Source: Gnetum montanum (taxonomy: Eukaryota > Streptophyta > Gnetopsida > Gnetales > Gnetaceae). From it: a DNA stretch of 62,000 nt. Each line of letters begins with the position of its first letter. The stretch's first letter is position 1. A model generated the notes under the pieces. The model did not search any database, had not been told where the DNA came from, and saw only the letters and a list, made by a program, of their open reading frames with translations. The translations under genes and the position numbers were made by a program. This document shows, one piece after another, positions 21,984-33,560 of the stretch. The stretch spans positions 581,159 to 643,158 of the forward strand of contig MNCI01004529.1 of assembly GCA_015680685.1 (NCBI GenBank), written 5' to 3'.

Positions 21984-23474
21984 CCTATGCCTTAATATTT
22001 TTGTTATATCTTTGGTTGTCATCCTAACTTTTCAATGATTATTATGCATATAGTAGTTCCTAAGCCATCGGTGCAAGCTCCCATTCCTAAGTTCCATGTG
22101 AAACCATGGGTAAAGACTCTAGACAAAGTGAAGTTCATGCATGGGATGGCTAAGGACATCATCAATCAGTTGCATTAGGTTAGACTTGAGATAATATAAG
22201 GATTTTGTTTTATATGCTTCAGTTGTGGGCTTTGCTTACATTATGGTTATCTTAGGTTGTGCATTATGTTTTATGCTTGTGTAGTGCCTTTTGTAGAGTT
22301 GGACCCTAGTAGAGACATGGAGATAGACTCCTTGCCTAAGCTTTCCTCTGATGTGTCTAGTGTCCCTATGAAGTTGTGTGAGAATACTACTGATTTAGCA
22401 ATGTTGTACACAAAAACTTCATGGGAGCTAAAGAGGTTTAATGAATCCCTATAGGAGAAAGTTATGGCCTTAAGGGAAAAGACTCAAAGGTAGGTAGAAG
22501 GATATTATTAGAGATCTCTAAGACCATAAGGCCTTTGTGGAAGCCCAAGTGGCTAACTTAGGGGAATTATGGACTAAGGAGATCACGTGGGCCCACTAAT
22601 GGCATGTCATTTAGGACAAAGTAGTAATCCTATGGGAGATGACAAAACAATGTATGAAAATGGACCTCATCTCCTAGCTGGTATCACTATGCTTGGGTCT
22701 TGAAGTGGGGAAAGATATAAAAGATCCACAAGCAATAGTACAAGGTGGATCACAAGGCCTACCTGAAGTGGCTCAAGGAGCAATTGGTTGAATGGTGCAA
22801 GAAAGAGTTGTTCATCTAGGGAACCTAGGCAGAGAGTGGTACTCTCAAGGTGGAGAAATCCCCTACTCTTCAAATTATCACTGTTTTAGGTAAGACCTCT
22901 ACAACTACTGTTACCTCAGAGCCTCCTACTTGGACTCCTATAGATAGGACTAGTATTCTCTCTAGTGTTGATCTTGGAAATGTTGACTAGGTCAACATGA
23001 TGGAGGAAGGCCTTCCCCATCTACCATTAGAAGTAATGGAGCTAGCATCTCCTTATGTTTGATATATTTTATGTTTTAGTTTTTGTTTTAAGTCATGATT
23101 TTGGCTATGGGTTACTAATTGGCTATATGTTGTTGCATTCTAGGCCTCAAGAGACATTAGTAGCCCTAGCGGTGAGGGTGAGAATGATCCGTCACTTTCT
23201 CCTTCAAATGGCACTCAGCAACCTCCTTCAGTTTAGCTTCTTGGTTATTTTGTTTGTTTGTTTATGTTCAAGACTATGTTATAGATTATTGTTATTTGGT
23301 GACATTTTTGCCACATAGTGTGGCCATGGCTATGTGCAAATAGGTAAAAATACAAACAAACTTAGGCTATATGCATAGGCTATAGGGTAAAACAACAAAT
23401 GCATAATGAAATGCAAAAGAAAAGTAAGGCTACATGGCTATCAGTGCATTTGGTCATAGGGGCATGAGAAGGTT

Positions 23475-24069
23475 AAGGTAAAATTCACTTATGCAGATTC
23501 TTCCTAATCTTTGCAATATTAGGGAGTGAGTACAACCTACTATGCACAAGCTTATATTCACCATCCCCTTCACTTACAATGTTAAAAGGGAGTTCATCCC
23601 ACAATGTATCTCATTGCTTATCGCTATCATTATTAGCTTTCTTGGGCTTTTGCTCTTCATGGCTAGGAGACTTTTCTTGAAGCTCTACTTCAAATCCCTA
23701 CTTTATGTCTACATTGTTGATAGCTAGGGGAACTGTGCTATCATCATGAATGATGATTTCACCTCCCTTGTAAGGAAGGTGAATTTCTTGATGGATAGGA
23801 GAGGACATAGCTCGTAATTGAGCCAACCAAGATCTTCCTAGGATCAGGTTGAATCTTGGTATCTTTTTCACCACTAAGAAGTTGGCAATTATAATGAGTT
23901 TTTCCCTAGCAACAAAATCGAATGAGATAGACCCCTTGATGGCAACTCTTGACCCATTGAAGGACTTAAGAGCTATATTAGTTGTAGGTTGTATTTTCTC
24001 AATTAGGCCCAAGCGTTCAATGATGATGCATGGGATGACATTGGTTGTGGCCCCATCATCAACATGCAT
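23475..24069 (-). pseudogene. Element D aspartic protease
   Basis: The open piece 24069-23698 begins MHVDDGATTNVIP, with the DDGA active-site pattern. It continues through KSFNGSRVAIKG and ends its core with FNLILGRSWL, the conserved Ile-Leu-Gly-Arg strand of retroviral-type proteases. This layout is usual for Tat-type elements. The enzyme would cut the Gag-Pol polyprotein. The frame runs on with one break to a stop near 23475, after which the 11-kb extra block begins rather than RT. Confidence 0.8.
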
Positions 24070-26930
24070 CTAATGTATTTTAAATATCCTATGCATATGG
24101 TTATGAATAAAGGGGTTGTAGTTACTTCACCATTTTTGGTATTAACCTTAATTTTGCTATCATGAAATGTTAAGGGTGTTGACTTCTCCTCCCTTGGTAA
24201 GGGAGGAATTATCATTGCATGGATGGATTCCTCGTTAGTGGAGATATCCTCACTAATGGGGATGGAGGTTAACATTTTGACTAGTGGCTCACAATGTGTG
24301 GTGGAAGTCATGAGTAGGTCATACAAGCTTAAAGTTTTGTTTTTTTGCTTGAGTGATTACCTAAATTGGTCCATTGCACTGAGGAAGTTTTTATTGTTGG
24401 CCATGGGCTTGTCACCCCAATTACGCTTTACTTCCTCCATGCATCCAAAAATGAAAACTTTAGCTTTAGGTTGTGGCTGTTGTGGCTCTTCCTTGTTGTT
24501 TTGTTCATGGGCTTTAGTGTCCTCCTGTGGCTTGTTGGCTGAAGGGTTAAGGTAGAGTAGGTAATGGGTATAACCAAAATGGAAGTGGGCTTTAGTGAAT
24601 CCACTTTCTTTCATGCCTCTGTCTACTTATCTTCCTTTTTGTCAAGCTTTTGCTTATGCCTCTTCCTTTATTTGGTTGAAGTTTTTTAGTTGTTAGTTGT
24701 TGGCCATGAGGAAGAGGTAGTAGCATTGGCCACCACAGGAGGTCATTGCATAATTTTTTGAGCTATGGTTGTTTGGGTTATATTGGGTTGGGAGACCTTG
24801 ATGACAAAAGGTTCCCTCAAAGGGACTCATGATGGCACTCTCATGATGAAGGAGGATCTTGAGCTATGGGAAGCTAAAGAAAGCCCTTTCATTGTAGAGG
24901 GGTACTTGAATCATGAATGGTTATCTCGTAGGTCTTCAATCGTCATCAATGTTGAATGCTAAAATAACATAGGAGCTATCATTAGCATTCAACGGGTCTT
25001 TGAAGACCTGCATCGATTGGTTTTGTGACTAAAGTGGATTGGAAGCATCTAAGACTAGTTTCCCCCTATCTATCATCCTTTGTAGGTCATCCTTCAATGT
25101 AAGGTAGAAGTTTGTGTCATGACTAGGTAGTTGATGATAATGGAAGAAGTAGTCTAGATTGAAGTATCTAGGTAGTTGTAGGTCATTTTTCATTGCCCAA
25201 GAGGGATCCTTGGCTATTTCACATAGTTTCTCGTGTTTCTTTCGAATAGCTTCAGTCATTTGTTTTTGTTGTATGTGTGTACTTTTTAATAGTTGGTCTA
25301 GCAACTCAAATAGCTTTAATGGAAATGTATTGTATTTGGACTTGATCTTCCTTTTGAAGTTTGGTTTGGTTGTTGTCAATGTAGTGGCCCTAGAAGTTGA
25401 TGGTTGGTTATTACTGTCATTGATAGGAGCCTTGGGTGGATTGACCTTCGACCCTTGGTTCGTGATATTTTTTTCCTTGGTTACAGTTGCTATGATCATG
25501 TTGTTTTGTTTGCTCTTTTCTTTGAATCTTTGAGTATGTTGGTTTTTATATGCTATATAGGCTAGATCATGATTGGCCTTTATAGCATCCTCTATATTTT
25601 TAGTTTACAAGAACACTTGGCTAAGAAACCATGGATCAAGGTAGTAGAGTTTAGACTTGATAAAGTCATTAAATACTTCTTTAATATGGCTAGAAAGTGG
25701 GCTTTGGCTATAGGCTCTGTTATTTCATTCAATAGTTCATTCAACTGCTAAATGAAGTTTTGCATAGGTTCTAAGGACCTTTGCTTGACCTTCATGAGTT
25801 GGTCAAGCATTGCATCAGGCTTCAAGTTACACTTGAAGAATTTGATAAATTGAGCTGCTAAGTCCTCCAAGAGGATATGGATCCCATAGGCAATGCATGA
25901 TACCAATCAAGTGTTTTACCAGTCAAAGACATAGGGAAAATCCTCATGATGATATGAGTCCATGGCTACAAAAGTAAGCATTCAAATTGCAAGGTAATAA
26001 GATGAGCATTAGGGTCACCTTCTTCATTATATTTGCTGAATTGGGGAATAGGGACACTAGGAGGAAGTGTCAAGGGTAGGACTATAGGACTTATGTAATC
26101 ATCTTGGTAGAAGTCCATAATCTTGATAGTTTGTGAAGTTGAGGCTTTAATCCTCTTCAACTCCTCTGTTAGGTCCTAGATCATTTGGAAGACCTGATCC
26201 AAGCCCTGTAGTGGTCATGTTGCTTGTGGAGTTTGAACATATGGTTGTGGCATCTATTGTGAAGCTTGTGGCTTCACTATGGGTTGCATGATAGAAGGAA
26301 GAGGTTGCGTTATGGTTATGGCCTATGGGCTAAACAAAGCAAAATATGTTTGTGTTGGTACTTGAGGCACAAATGAGACAAATGGAGTGTGTGATCCCTA
26401 TGTTGCTTGGGGTTCCATGGTGGACCCTACATGAGTAGTTAATAGATTTATGGTGGTAAAAACCATCGTAGATGGTTTTATATGTAAAGACTATGCTATA
26501 TATGACATTGATGTGTTATAGTTTGTTGTTTGTGGCATTGGCTGAGTGTCATGTGTGGCTATAACTAACATGGGATCCACCGTAGTAGGGTAGGAAGGAG
26601 TAGAAGATGGTGGCACCATGCCCATGGAGAAAACAAAAGCATTAGAGGAAGGTGTTGTGACCTTGGGGGATGTTTATTGGAACAACCCTCTTAAGATGTT
26701 TTTAGGCTTAGATTCTACCTTAAATTGATCCTCCTCTTCTTGTTGTTCCTTAGAGCTATGCTTGTCATCTTCCTCTTCCATAGTAATCATTTGGGCTAGG
26801 ATGCTAGGATAGATGCCATTAAGGGGAATTTGGTCATACAAGGAAGGGATATACTCCTTCCCACTCCTATGTATGAGCTCAAACTCTCTCTTGGCCTCAA
26901 CTTCAATTTGTGAAATTAGCATGCCTACCT
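24070..26930 (-). pseudogene. Element D gag
   Basis: Minus-strand open pieces: 26922-26674 (acidic, EEEDDKHSSKEQQEEED), 26160-25966 (a PIPQFSKYNEEGDPNAHL start typical of retrotransposon gag cores), 25499-25029, 24614-24357 and 24326-24003. Gag forms the particle around element RNA. The stretch between 25029 and 24070 probably links the core to the protease; no CCHC knuckle is obvious, which would not be unusual in this lineage. Several frameshifts separate the pieces. The assignment relies on position between the leader and protease, plus the gag-core start motif. Confidence 0.7.
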
Positions 26931-28050
26931 ATATTTTAGCACAAATGAAGTTTAATAATCTTCATTTATGGCTACAAAATTAGGACTCTCCCCTCTAACC
27001 CTCAAAGAACACCTACACTCAATGATGGTAGGGTCTTTGGGGTCATAGACCCTCATGGTTTGTTACCTATTATCTTTACCAATGAGGATGAAGGACAATT
27101 TGATGGATTATTGGAAAGACATGGCTATAGTATTGAGAATGGCTTAATAATAGCCTATAAATGGTAAAATATAAGTAAATTCTAGTGAATGGAATTAAAA
27201 AACTCTTAAAGAAAATGAAAATGAAAAATAATTAATGTGCTTACTATAATTAGTAAGTTGGGATAAGAGGGGTTTCCCCCCTTACTAGAAATGGAAAGTT
27301 GAAAACATTGGTTTTAAGCCTCACCCAAGTTGCCCTCCCAACTGCCTCTACACTAGGTATGGAAAGGGGAGAAAGAAGGGGGGGTGAGATAATGGAATTA
27401 TCACACCTTCTAATGTTGGAAAGAGGGGGAAAAAGTTTGAAGGCCAAAATGGAAACTTGGCAATTTCCAAAGATGATTTTGGTAGGCTGCCAACTTTTAC
27501 CACAAAGGAGGGAAAAGTAGGCTTGGTTGGTGTGAAAACCAATGTTAGTTTAGTGGCAAAAAATGTGGTAAAAAAATTAAATAGTTTTTAAGGTTTCCAC
27601 ACTAGTTTTGCTCTAGAAATTCATAGTAGATATTGTGAAATTTTAGCATCTAAACCACCTACAACCTCCACGTTGAGGTTTCTACTACTNNNNNNNNNNN
27701 NNNNNNNNNNNNNNNNNNNNNNNNNNNNNNNNNNNNNNNNNNNNNNNNNNNNNNNNNNNNNNNNNNNNNGGGGGGGGGCCCACTTTAGAAACTAGAGAAT
27801 AAAATATTGGCAGCATAAAGGAAAAAATAATAAGAGGGAATAGATATCAACATTGGCTTTGGATTGTAAAATTCACAACATGTGCTGTGAAAAGCCAAAA
27901 GCCAACCACCTAAAACTTCCACATTGCAGTTTTGATCACAAGGGGGGAAAGATCATCATTGATTCTTCAAAGGTCTTAATAGCAAAAATCAAGGAAAACC
28001 TTGCAAATGGCAATGAAAAGAATAGATCTGGTCACAGAATTTAGGTGAAG
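26931..28050 (-). other. Element D 5' leader
   Basis: This lies between the primer site and gag on the minus strand. It has several stretches like ttccacactaggtatggaaa (27345) and ttctaatgttggaaaga (27410) that echo the hairpin arms of the 13.3-16.3 kb array. It contains the 80-N gap at 27690-27769 followed by nine G. No ORF is supported. Confidence 0.5.
27690..27769. other. Assembly gap (80 N)
   Basis: The gap is followed at once by nine G, so the break may come from a G homopolymer like the one at 8569-8593. Confidence 0.95.
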
Positions 28051-28069
28051 GCCCTCCTTCTAGTGCCAA
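28051..28069 (-). promoter_or_regulatory. Primer binding site of element D
   Basis: On the minus strand it reads TTGGCACTAGAAGGAGGGC, seven nucleotides inside the 5' LTR. From memory it resembles the TGGCGCTAGAAGGAGGG-type site of Tat/RIRE2-like elements, with one CpG change (GCG to GCA). I did not verify the tRNA. Confidence 0.6.
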
Positions 28070-28076
28070 GACAAAC

Positions 28077-29576
28077 TATTGTAATTGAAAATCTTGATTG
28101 TTGAAAAAACCAGAGATCCTTGGTGCAAGAATTTCTCAACCCTAAATCCCTAGGGCCTTTGCAAGAAAAATGGGATTTGAGGTGCCCTACCCGATCTAGT
28201 AGATCAACTGAGGACTTATGAAATGTAAAACATGAAAATAGAAATAGATCCAAATAATGCACAGAAAATAAATTTATTTTGAATGCAAAGCTTAAAACTT
28301 AAAACTTTATTAAGAAAAAATAAAGACTAAGTTAGAGAAATTTGTAAAAATGGTGCCTAGATGAGCAGAAAGGAGGTTCACTTATGCAAGATTTCAAAGC
28401 CCATTGAAGTTGATGTGATCTTTTCCATGATTCAAGTGTTAAGCCATTCCTGATGCTATCGAACCTTCCTCAATTGCTGCAACCTTAGATTTGCAAGTTG
28501 GGTCACTACTAAGGGGTGAGAAAAGTGGAAAATTTGGATACCAAATAGTTCCATGCTGGAGTTTGGGAATCCCAGAAGTGTAGTGTTGACATCCAAAATC
28601 CACAAATCTCTAGGTGGTTATGCTTTCACTATGGAGTTTAAGAGGATGCAAACATGGGAGATTGCAAGAACCCTTGAGTGCTTAAAAATGCCCCAAGTGT
28701 GGAATTAGGGCTTGGAAATTTGCTTATATGATCAATGGGGAAAAAATTGCTCAACCATGAAAAATTGTGTAACCTTGAGAACTTTGCTAAACCTATAAAT
28801 GGTGTTTGACGTTAGATTTTATAGGTTCTTGGGCCATGAATGGGGATACAAAAATGGCTATGATTTGGCCACAAAATGGTTGCAAAATTACTGCCAAATT
28901 CAGGTGAGATAGATGCCCAAATTTTGAGTGCTTCCCCCATGGCCATTTCATTTACTATAAATAGTAAACAGGGCACACCTTCCATGTTGGAGATGAATCT
29001 TCCACACTGAGCTCTCCACCATGCTTGCTAAAGTGGCTAATCAATGTTGAAATGCATGAAGTAATGAATTTTGGATTTTGTGGCCTCCACACTAGGGGAT
29101 GCAATTTTCAACGTTGGAGGTGAAGACACCATGCTAGGGGGAAACTTCCATGCTAAGGAGGGAAGGTTTCCAAGTTGTGCATGTGGTCTCCATGCTAAAG
29201 GAAAAAAGTTTCCAAAACCCCCATCCTTCCACATTGGGGGTAGATGAGATTTACCCCTTGCATGTGCTTCCAATGTAGAAAAGTATATACCCCCCATAAA
29301 ACCCATCAAATTACCTTTTTAGCATTCCAAAAGGTATTTTTGATCCCCCTCTCCCCTTCTAAGCCCAAATATAAACACTATGTGACTTTTTCACTTGGGG
29401 AATAAGGCTTTAACCACTTATGAGGCATTTTTCAACCCCAAAAGTATAAAGTATGTGAAATTACCCATTGTGGGTTATAGTCTTCACATTTACAATGAAG
29501 TTTTGCCTTGGGTTTCATGGGGTGAAAGCTACATGAAGAAGATTGGCTATAACATGTAAATTTTTGTGGTGTTTCA
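28077..29576 (-). repeat. 5' LTR of element D
   Basis: About 1.5 kb, paired with 7541-9001. Its outer end reads GTGGTGTTTCA, followed by the aactc target duplication (29577-29581). It has about 110 nt near 28430-28540 that the other LTR lacks. Confidence 0.85.
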
Positions 29577-31122
29577 AACTCCTCTACTTGCCTTTGCAAT
29601 TTAGCCCACTAATTTAATGCCACATGATTTGTTCTCATTTGGAATGGTAGCACTAGGGATAAAGTGAATTTGATGTTGAACATTCCTCATTGGTGGTAAT
29701 TCATCCAATTTTTCCTTAAACACCTTGGGAAGTTAATCCTTCAAGCCTAGCACACATGTTGAAAGTTTTACTTGCACAACATCATAGTTAGAAGCAATAT
29801 TTGATACAACCACAAAATCAAAACTAGCCTCACCATCTTTCTTAATATATTTCCTTTCTCCTAGAAAAATTATGAAAAACATTAAGTGAGCTTTGTTACC
29901 TCACTTGTTTAGTTGTAATTGGATTCAACCTATGGATTCCATTATGTCTATCTCCACTCCATACATTCCTTACTTCATTAAATTGAGCATCATTATTAAA
30001 ATTTTAAGGCTTTCCAAGAATGACATCAGCACAATCAATTTATAGGACATCACATTTCACAACAACATGATAACTTCCAATTTTAAATTTCAAGACACAT
30101 TGCTTACTTACCTTTGGAAAGAAATCTTATGATAGCTAATGTACCTTGTAGGGTCTAGGATGAGGATTAGTCACTAAACCCAATCTAGCAACTACCATAA
30201 ATAAAATTTTATTTAGCTTCCCCCCCCCCCCCCCCCCCCAATCAAAATATGAATCCATTCCCCACTAAGTAAACATTTAGTCCCAATCTAAAATAATAAT
30301 TTTCTTGCTAAATGATCTCCTCTAGTTACATTTCCCATAAATTCATAAGAATTTAATTTAGAAACTTCTTCAATTTTAAGAGCATTAGAATGATCTCTCT
30401 AAAGAGCTTGGCTTGATTTTTTCTCCACTTCCATGGTTTATACATTCTTACCCTTGGCTACCTTGTGAAGTTGATATTCTCATTACTTGTGTCCTCATTC
30501 TTCACACTTGAAACATTGAATCTTAGATGAGTTACTTCCTTGACCCTTGCCTCCCTTACCTTGTTCATTCTTGGCTTTGTCTTTCATCATCCTTTTCTTG
30601 CTTCTTATCATGGCTATCATCTTTATCTTCATATTTTAACTTGGATCCCTTTACTAATTTGGATCTCTTGTCCTTCCTTCTTGAAGCTTATTTGCTTCTA
30701 CTTCCAAATCCATTGAGTTTTATTTTTTCTTTAAGTTCCAAATCTTAAGCCTCATTAAGAGTTTGTAGCTCATATATTGGCAAATCCTATTGATACATCA
30801 TTTTAAGATACCTAGGAACACTGAAGCCTATTCATACTCCTCCTAGTTTATCTTAGCTTGGTGGAATAGTTCAAAAGATTCAGTGTAAAACTCCTTAACA
30901 TCTTTATCTTTCTATCTAAGGAATTTCAACTTTATGATTGTCTCTTATCTCTACTACGACTATTAAAATTTTCTTCTCAACCTATATTTCATAAGATTCC
31001 AATCTCTGATAGATTGACCATTTTTCCTCTTATAACTTTGGGATTCTTTTTTCCACCAAGTTGAAGTCATATCTTCTAATCTAGATTTCACAATTAGTAC
31101 CCTCATTTGATTTGGTACCTCT
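29577..31122 (-). pseudogene. Element C gag C-terminus, zinc knuckle and protease
   Basis: Read on the minus strand. A gag end is followed by a Cys-His knuckle (CFKCEEWGHK, about 30525-30480). Then comes a protease remnant with the strand CADVILGKP (about 30040-30015) and the linker MRNVQHQIHFIPSA (about 29700-29660), a hallmark of plant Ty3/gypsy elements just before RT. A C homopolymer (30222-30239) breaks the middle. The coding sequence is cut at 29577 by element D; its RT continues at 7540. It is cut again at 31122 by element E; gag continues at 37048. Confidence 0.8.
30222..30239. repeat. C homopolymer run
   Basis: Eighteen C in a row inside the protease remnant of element C (G run on its coding strand). 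Confidence 0.85.
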
Positions 31123-32215
31123 TGTTGACCCTTTGACGTGTCAAAACCTTAGAGAAAATGGAGAATGTAGAATATGTGTGTGATTGTAGTCTTGCGAAAC
31201 CATGAAAGAATGAACAAAGACTTCAATTAAAGATTTAAGACTTCAAGAACAAGAGCCACAATGATGAAATGAAGACTTAAGTGAACAAGATGAGAGCATG
31301 GGTGAAAATGGAGTCTAGAAGCCAAAAAAAGATGTTTCAAGGACTTTTGAGATGTCAAAATGACAAAGGAATGCTCCAAATCTCATATTGTACAAGTTGA
31401 GAAAACATCTCACAAAAACAATAGATGTCTATCCTAGAGAGTAGATGTCTCATGGTACACGTCTCACTAAAGATGTCTTCACTTTTAGGTAGACATCTCT
31501 CTTTTATTGTGGCTAGTTGCAGTTAGACATCTCATCCTCAAAGTAGACATCTAAAGTAGCCATTCAATAGCTATTGCATGAATTACAAGCAGTTTTTGGA
31601 AACTTAAAGGGTATAAGACCAAATGGAATTCTTGGGAAAGATGTAAGTACTATTTATTGTCAAATCTATCCAAGGCTACTCAAAGAGATTTTATGTTTGT
31701 TCTTAATTATATTATCTTTTGTATGTATTGGTTGTATTAGCCTCATTGCAAGGACTTTGTAAATCAAGTTACACTTTCTCCTTGATCTTTTTTTTTTTTT
31801 TTGTAGCCCTACAAGGTTGATGTGCTTCTTGTGGAAAGGCATCTTCATTGAGCTTGTCAGGACCTTGCAAGGTTAAGTGATTTTTCAATGACCAAACACT
31901 CCAGTGCGAAGCTCATGTTTGTAAAGGTTATGAGATCCTTTAAACCATATTTTAAGTTTATTAGGACCTTGTGGGATTGAGTGGTTTCATGGTGATGAAA
32001 AAATCTAAAGCAGAGCTCAAATCTTATAAAGGTTGTGATGTCCTTCAAGCCACATTTTTAAGCAACAAAGTTTGAAGTTGTGCATGAAATCTACCCTTCT
32101 AGAGTGGATGTACCCAAGTTGGGGAACCACATAAAAAATTGTGTTTGATTTTGGTTGCTATAGTAATTTTAATTAAGGAACTTATGCAATCCCCCTTCTA
32201 ACTTCTTGATCCACA
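31123..32215 (+). repeat. 5' LTR of element E
   Basis: It starts TGTTGACC and ends GATCCACA. A promoter-like part at 31380-31560 holds eight boxes of the type AGATGTCT or AGACATCT, followed by gggtataagacc (about 31608). The TATA-like site lies about 50-60 nt after the last box. Confidence 0.88.
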
Positions 32216-32217
32216 AG

Positions 32218-32228
32218 TGGTATCAGAT
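32218..32228 (+). promoter_or_regulatory. Primer binding site of element E
   Basis: TGGTATCAGAT, two nucleotides after the LTR. It matches the initiator tRNA-Met type site (TGGTATCAGAGC) common in plant Copia and some gypsy elements. Confidence 0.8.
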
Positions 32229-32244
32229 AACAACATAGGAGTGA

Positions 32245-33560
32245 ACGATGGAAGAAGGATCATACATCAAGTCACCAATGTTTAATGGGATCATCTTTAC
32301 ATGCCAGGAGACTTAAATGCAAGAGTTTTTTAATTACATAAGGTTCTTAGTTTGGGCATTCTTCTTGGATGAATGCACTTAACTCATCAACAACATTTTG
32401 GATAGCAAAGGTAAGACTAGAGATAAGCAACCTAAACTTTCAAATTTTGATACCTTCTCTATGGAATGCTAGATATGTGGTAGAAGAGGCCATATGACCT
32501 TTGAATGCCCCAATTATTATAGGTTACAAGGGAAAGAGTATAGTGAAGAAAGGAGAAGAAGTAACATCTATACAAGTTGGGATGACAAAGAGGAAACAAG
32601 TAATAAATCCAAACATTCACATTTGTTGTGCATTGGCTTGATTAATAAAGAACCCATCAATGATTCAATATTTAATGATAAATATCAAGAAGAAAAGAAG
32701 GGAAAAATATTTACACTAGCTGGGATGATGAGTTCAGTGAAGAAGAATCTAGTGACCCATCAACAAACTCACATATTACCTGCATAGCTCATGCACATGA
32801 AGCTTCCATCTCTAATACTATAGAAGAAAATGAAGAATGTGAAGGTACACTTGAAGAAAGGTATGAGCTACTATGCAATGAATTAATTTCCTCTTAAAAA
32901 ATGACTTAAAAGAGAAAGAGTTAGAAATTTCTCAACTAAATAAAAAATGCGTAAATCTTACAAAGAAAAACTTAGACCTAAGGGCTAAGAATCAAAAGCT
33001 AAATCTTTCCTATGAGAAAGTTAACAAGGATCTTATAGATTTAAAGCTCATCAAAGATAGGATAACACAAGAGAAGAAGACTCTACAAATCAATGTTGGA
33101 AGAAGGTGGAGATCCAAATAATGGAAGAGATTTGAGAAATTGTTTCCACAATGAAACATCTACAAGCACTTCATCAAATGGGAGGTATACATCTAAGTTT
33201 GCACATGTAGCAAAAATTAGAAAAACTATGTGTTATTTTTATGGAAAATATGGGCATAAGAAATCTCATTATTATGTATGGTTAAAGCATTATAAACTAG
33301 CTACATGCTCTTATCAAAAGAAGCCTAGAAAGTATGACTTGCAAGTTAGAAAGATTTGTAGGCCCAAGGTAAGAAAGCTTGCAAGTTAGAAAGATTTGTA
33401 GGCCCAAGGTAAGAAAGCTAGAGGAAAAACTTAGAGATTCAAACAAACCTCTTGATGTTAGAAATGGTAAGATCATATGCATGCTAAGGAGGTACTCCAT
33501 AATAGAGGACCTCATCCTAAACTCCATTAATCATGACCATTCTTAGATGCAAGAAAGGTA
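32245..33560 (+). pseudogene. Element E gag-like protein with two Cys-His knuckles
   Basis: It starts near an ATG at 32248 (MEEGSYIKSPMFNG). A first knuckle CxICGRRGHMTFECPNY lies at 32467-32515, with the first Cys as the codon before a stop. Then comes an acidic stretch, a long Lys/Glu/Leu-rich part (about 32900-33080, KNDLKEKELEISQLNKK) likely to be coiled coil, and a second knuckle CYFCGKYGHKKSHYY near 33230-33275. This order (knuckle, coiled coil, knuckle) resembles gag of SIRE-type Copia elements. At 33330-33420 a 41-nt direct duplication (gcaagttagaaagatttgta) adds a repeated segment. Several stops and frameshifts. Confidence 0.65.

Larger units (their letters stand above)
16755..23236 (+). 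pseudogene. Eight-exon gene on the opposite strand of element D
   Basis: Proposed exons: 16755-16882, 18908-19352, 19434-19701, 19800-20814, 20913-21107, 22054-22178, 22285 to about 23053, 23144-23236, about 1,010 codons in all. Introns are about 80-106 nt except intron 1 (2.0 kb) and intron 5 (946 nt, or 75 nt without the solo LTR in it). Most junctions keep GT and AG. Exon 4 has a globular stretch (19981-20406), then a Lys/Pro-rich basic tail (PTPKKAKFKLRPSQ). Exon 5 is acidic (PEDEEEEKP). Exon 7 looks coiled-coil (ELKRFNESL..EKVMALREK). Exon 8 ends in a Ser/Pro tail and TAG. Exons 2-4 and 7 hold stops or frameshifts. The product is unknown; exon 4 may resemble the putative plant transposon protein domain. 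Confidence 0.6.
7541..29576 (-). mobile_element. Giant Tat-like Ty3/gypsy element D (about 22 kb)
   Basis: The ends are paired LTRs (7541-9001 and 28077-29576), with a 5-bp duplication aactt (7536-7540) and aactc (29577-29581). Order on the minus strand: 5' LTR, primer site, a leader with an N gap, gag, protease, then about 11 kb of extra sequence, then RT, RNase H, a second RNase H-like domain, integrase, polypurine tract, 3' LTR. The second RNase H and the primer site point to the Tat lineage, which is known for oversized elements with extra ORFs. The extra block holds a hairpin array (13286-16330) and an opposite-strand multi-exon gene (16755-23236). All genes carry stops. Confidence 0.8.

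Noticed and set aside
23849-25533. Plus-strand open frames across element D gag and protease
   Set aside because: The minus-strand reading gives recognisable protease and gag motifs at the same place.
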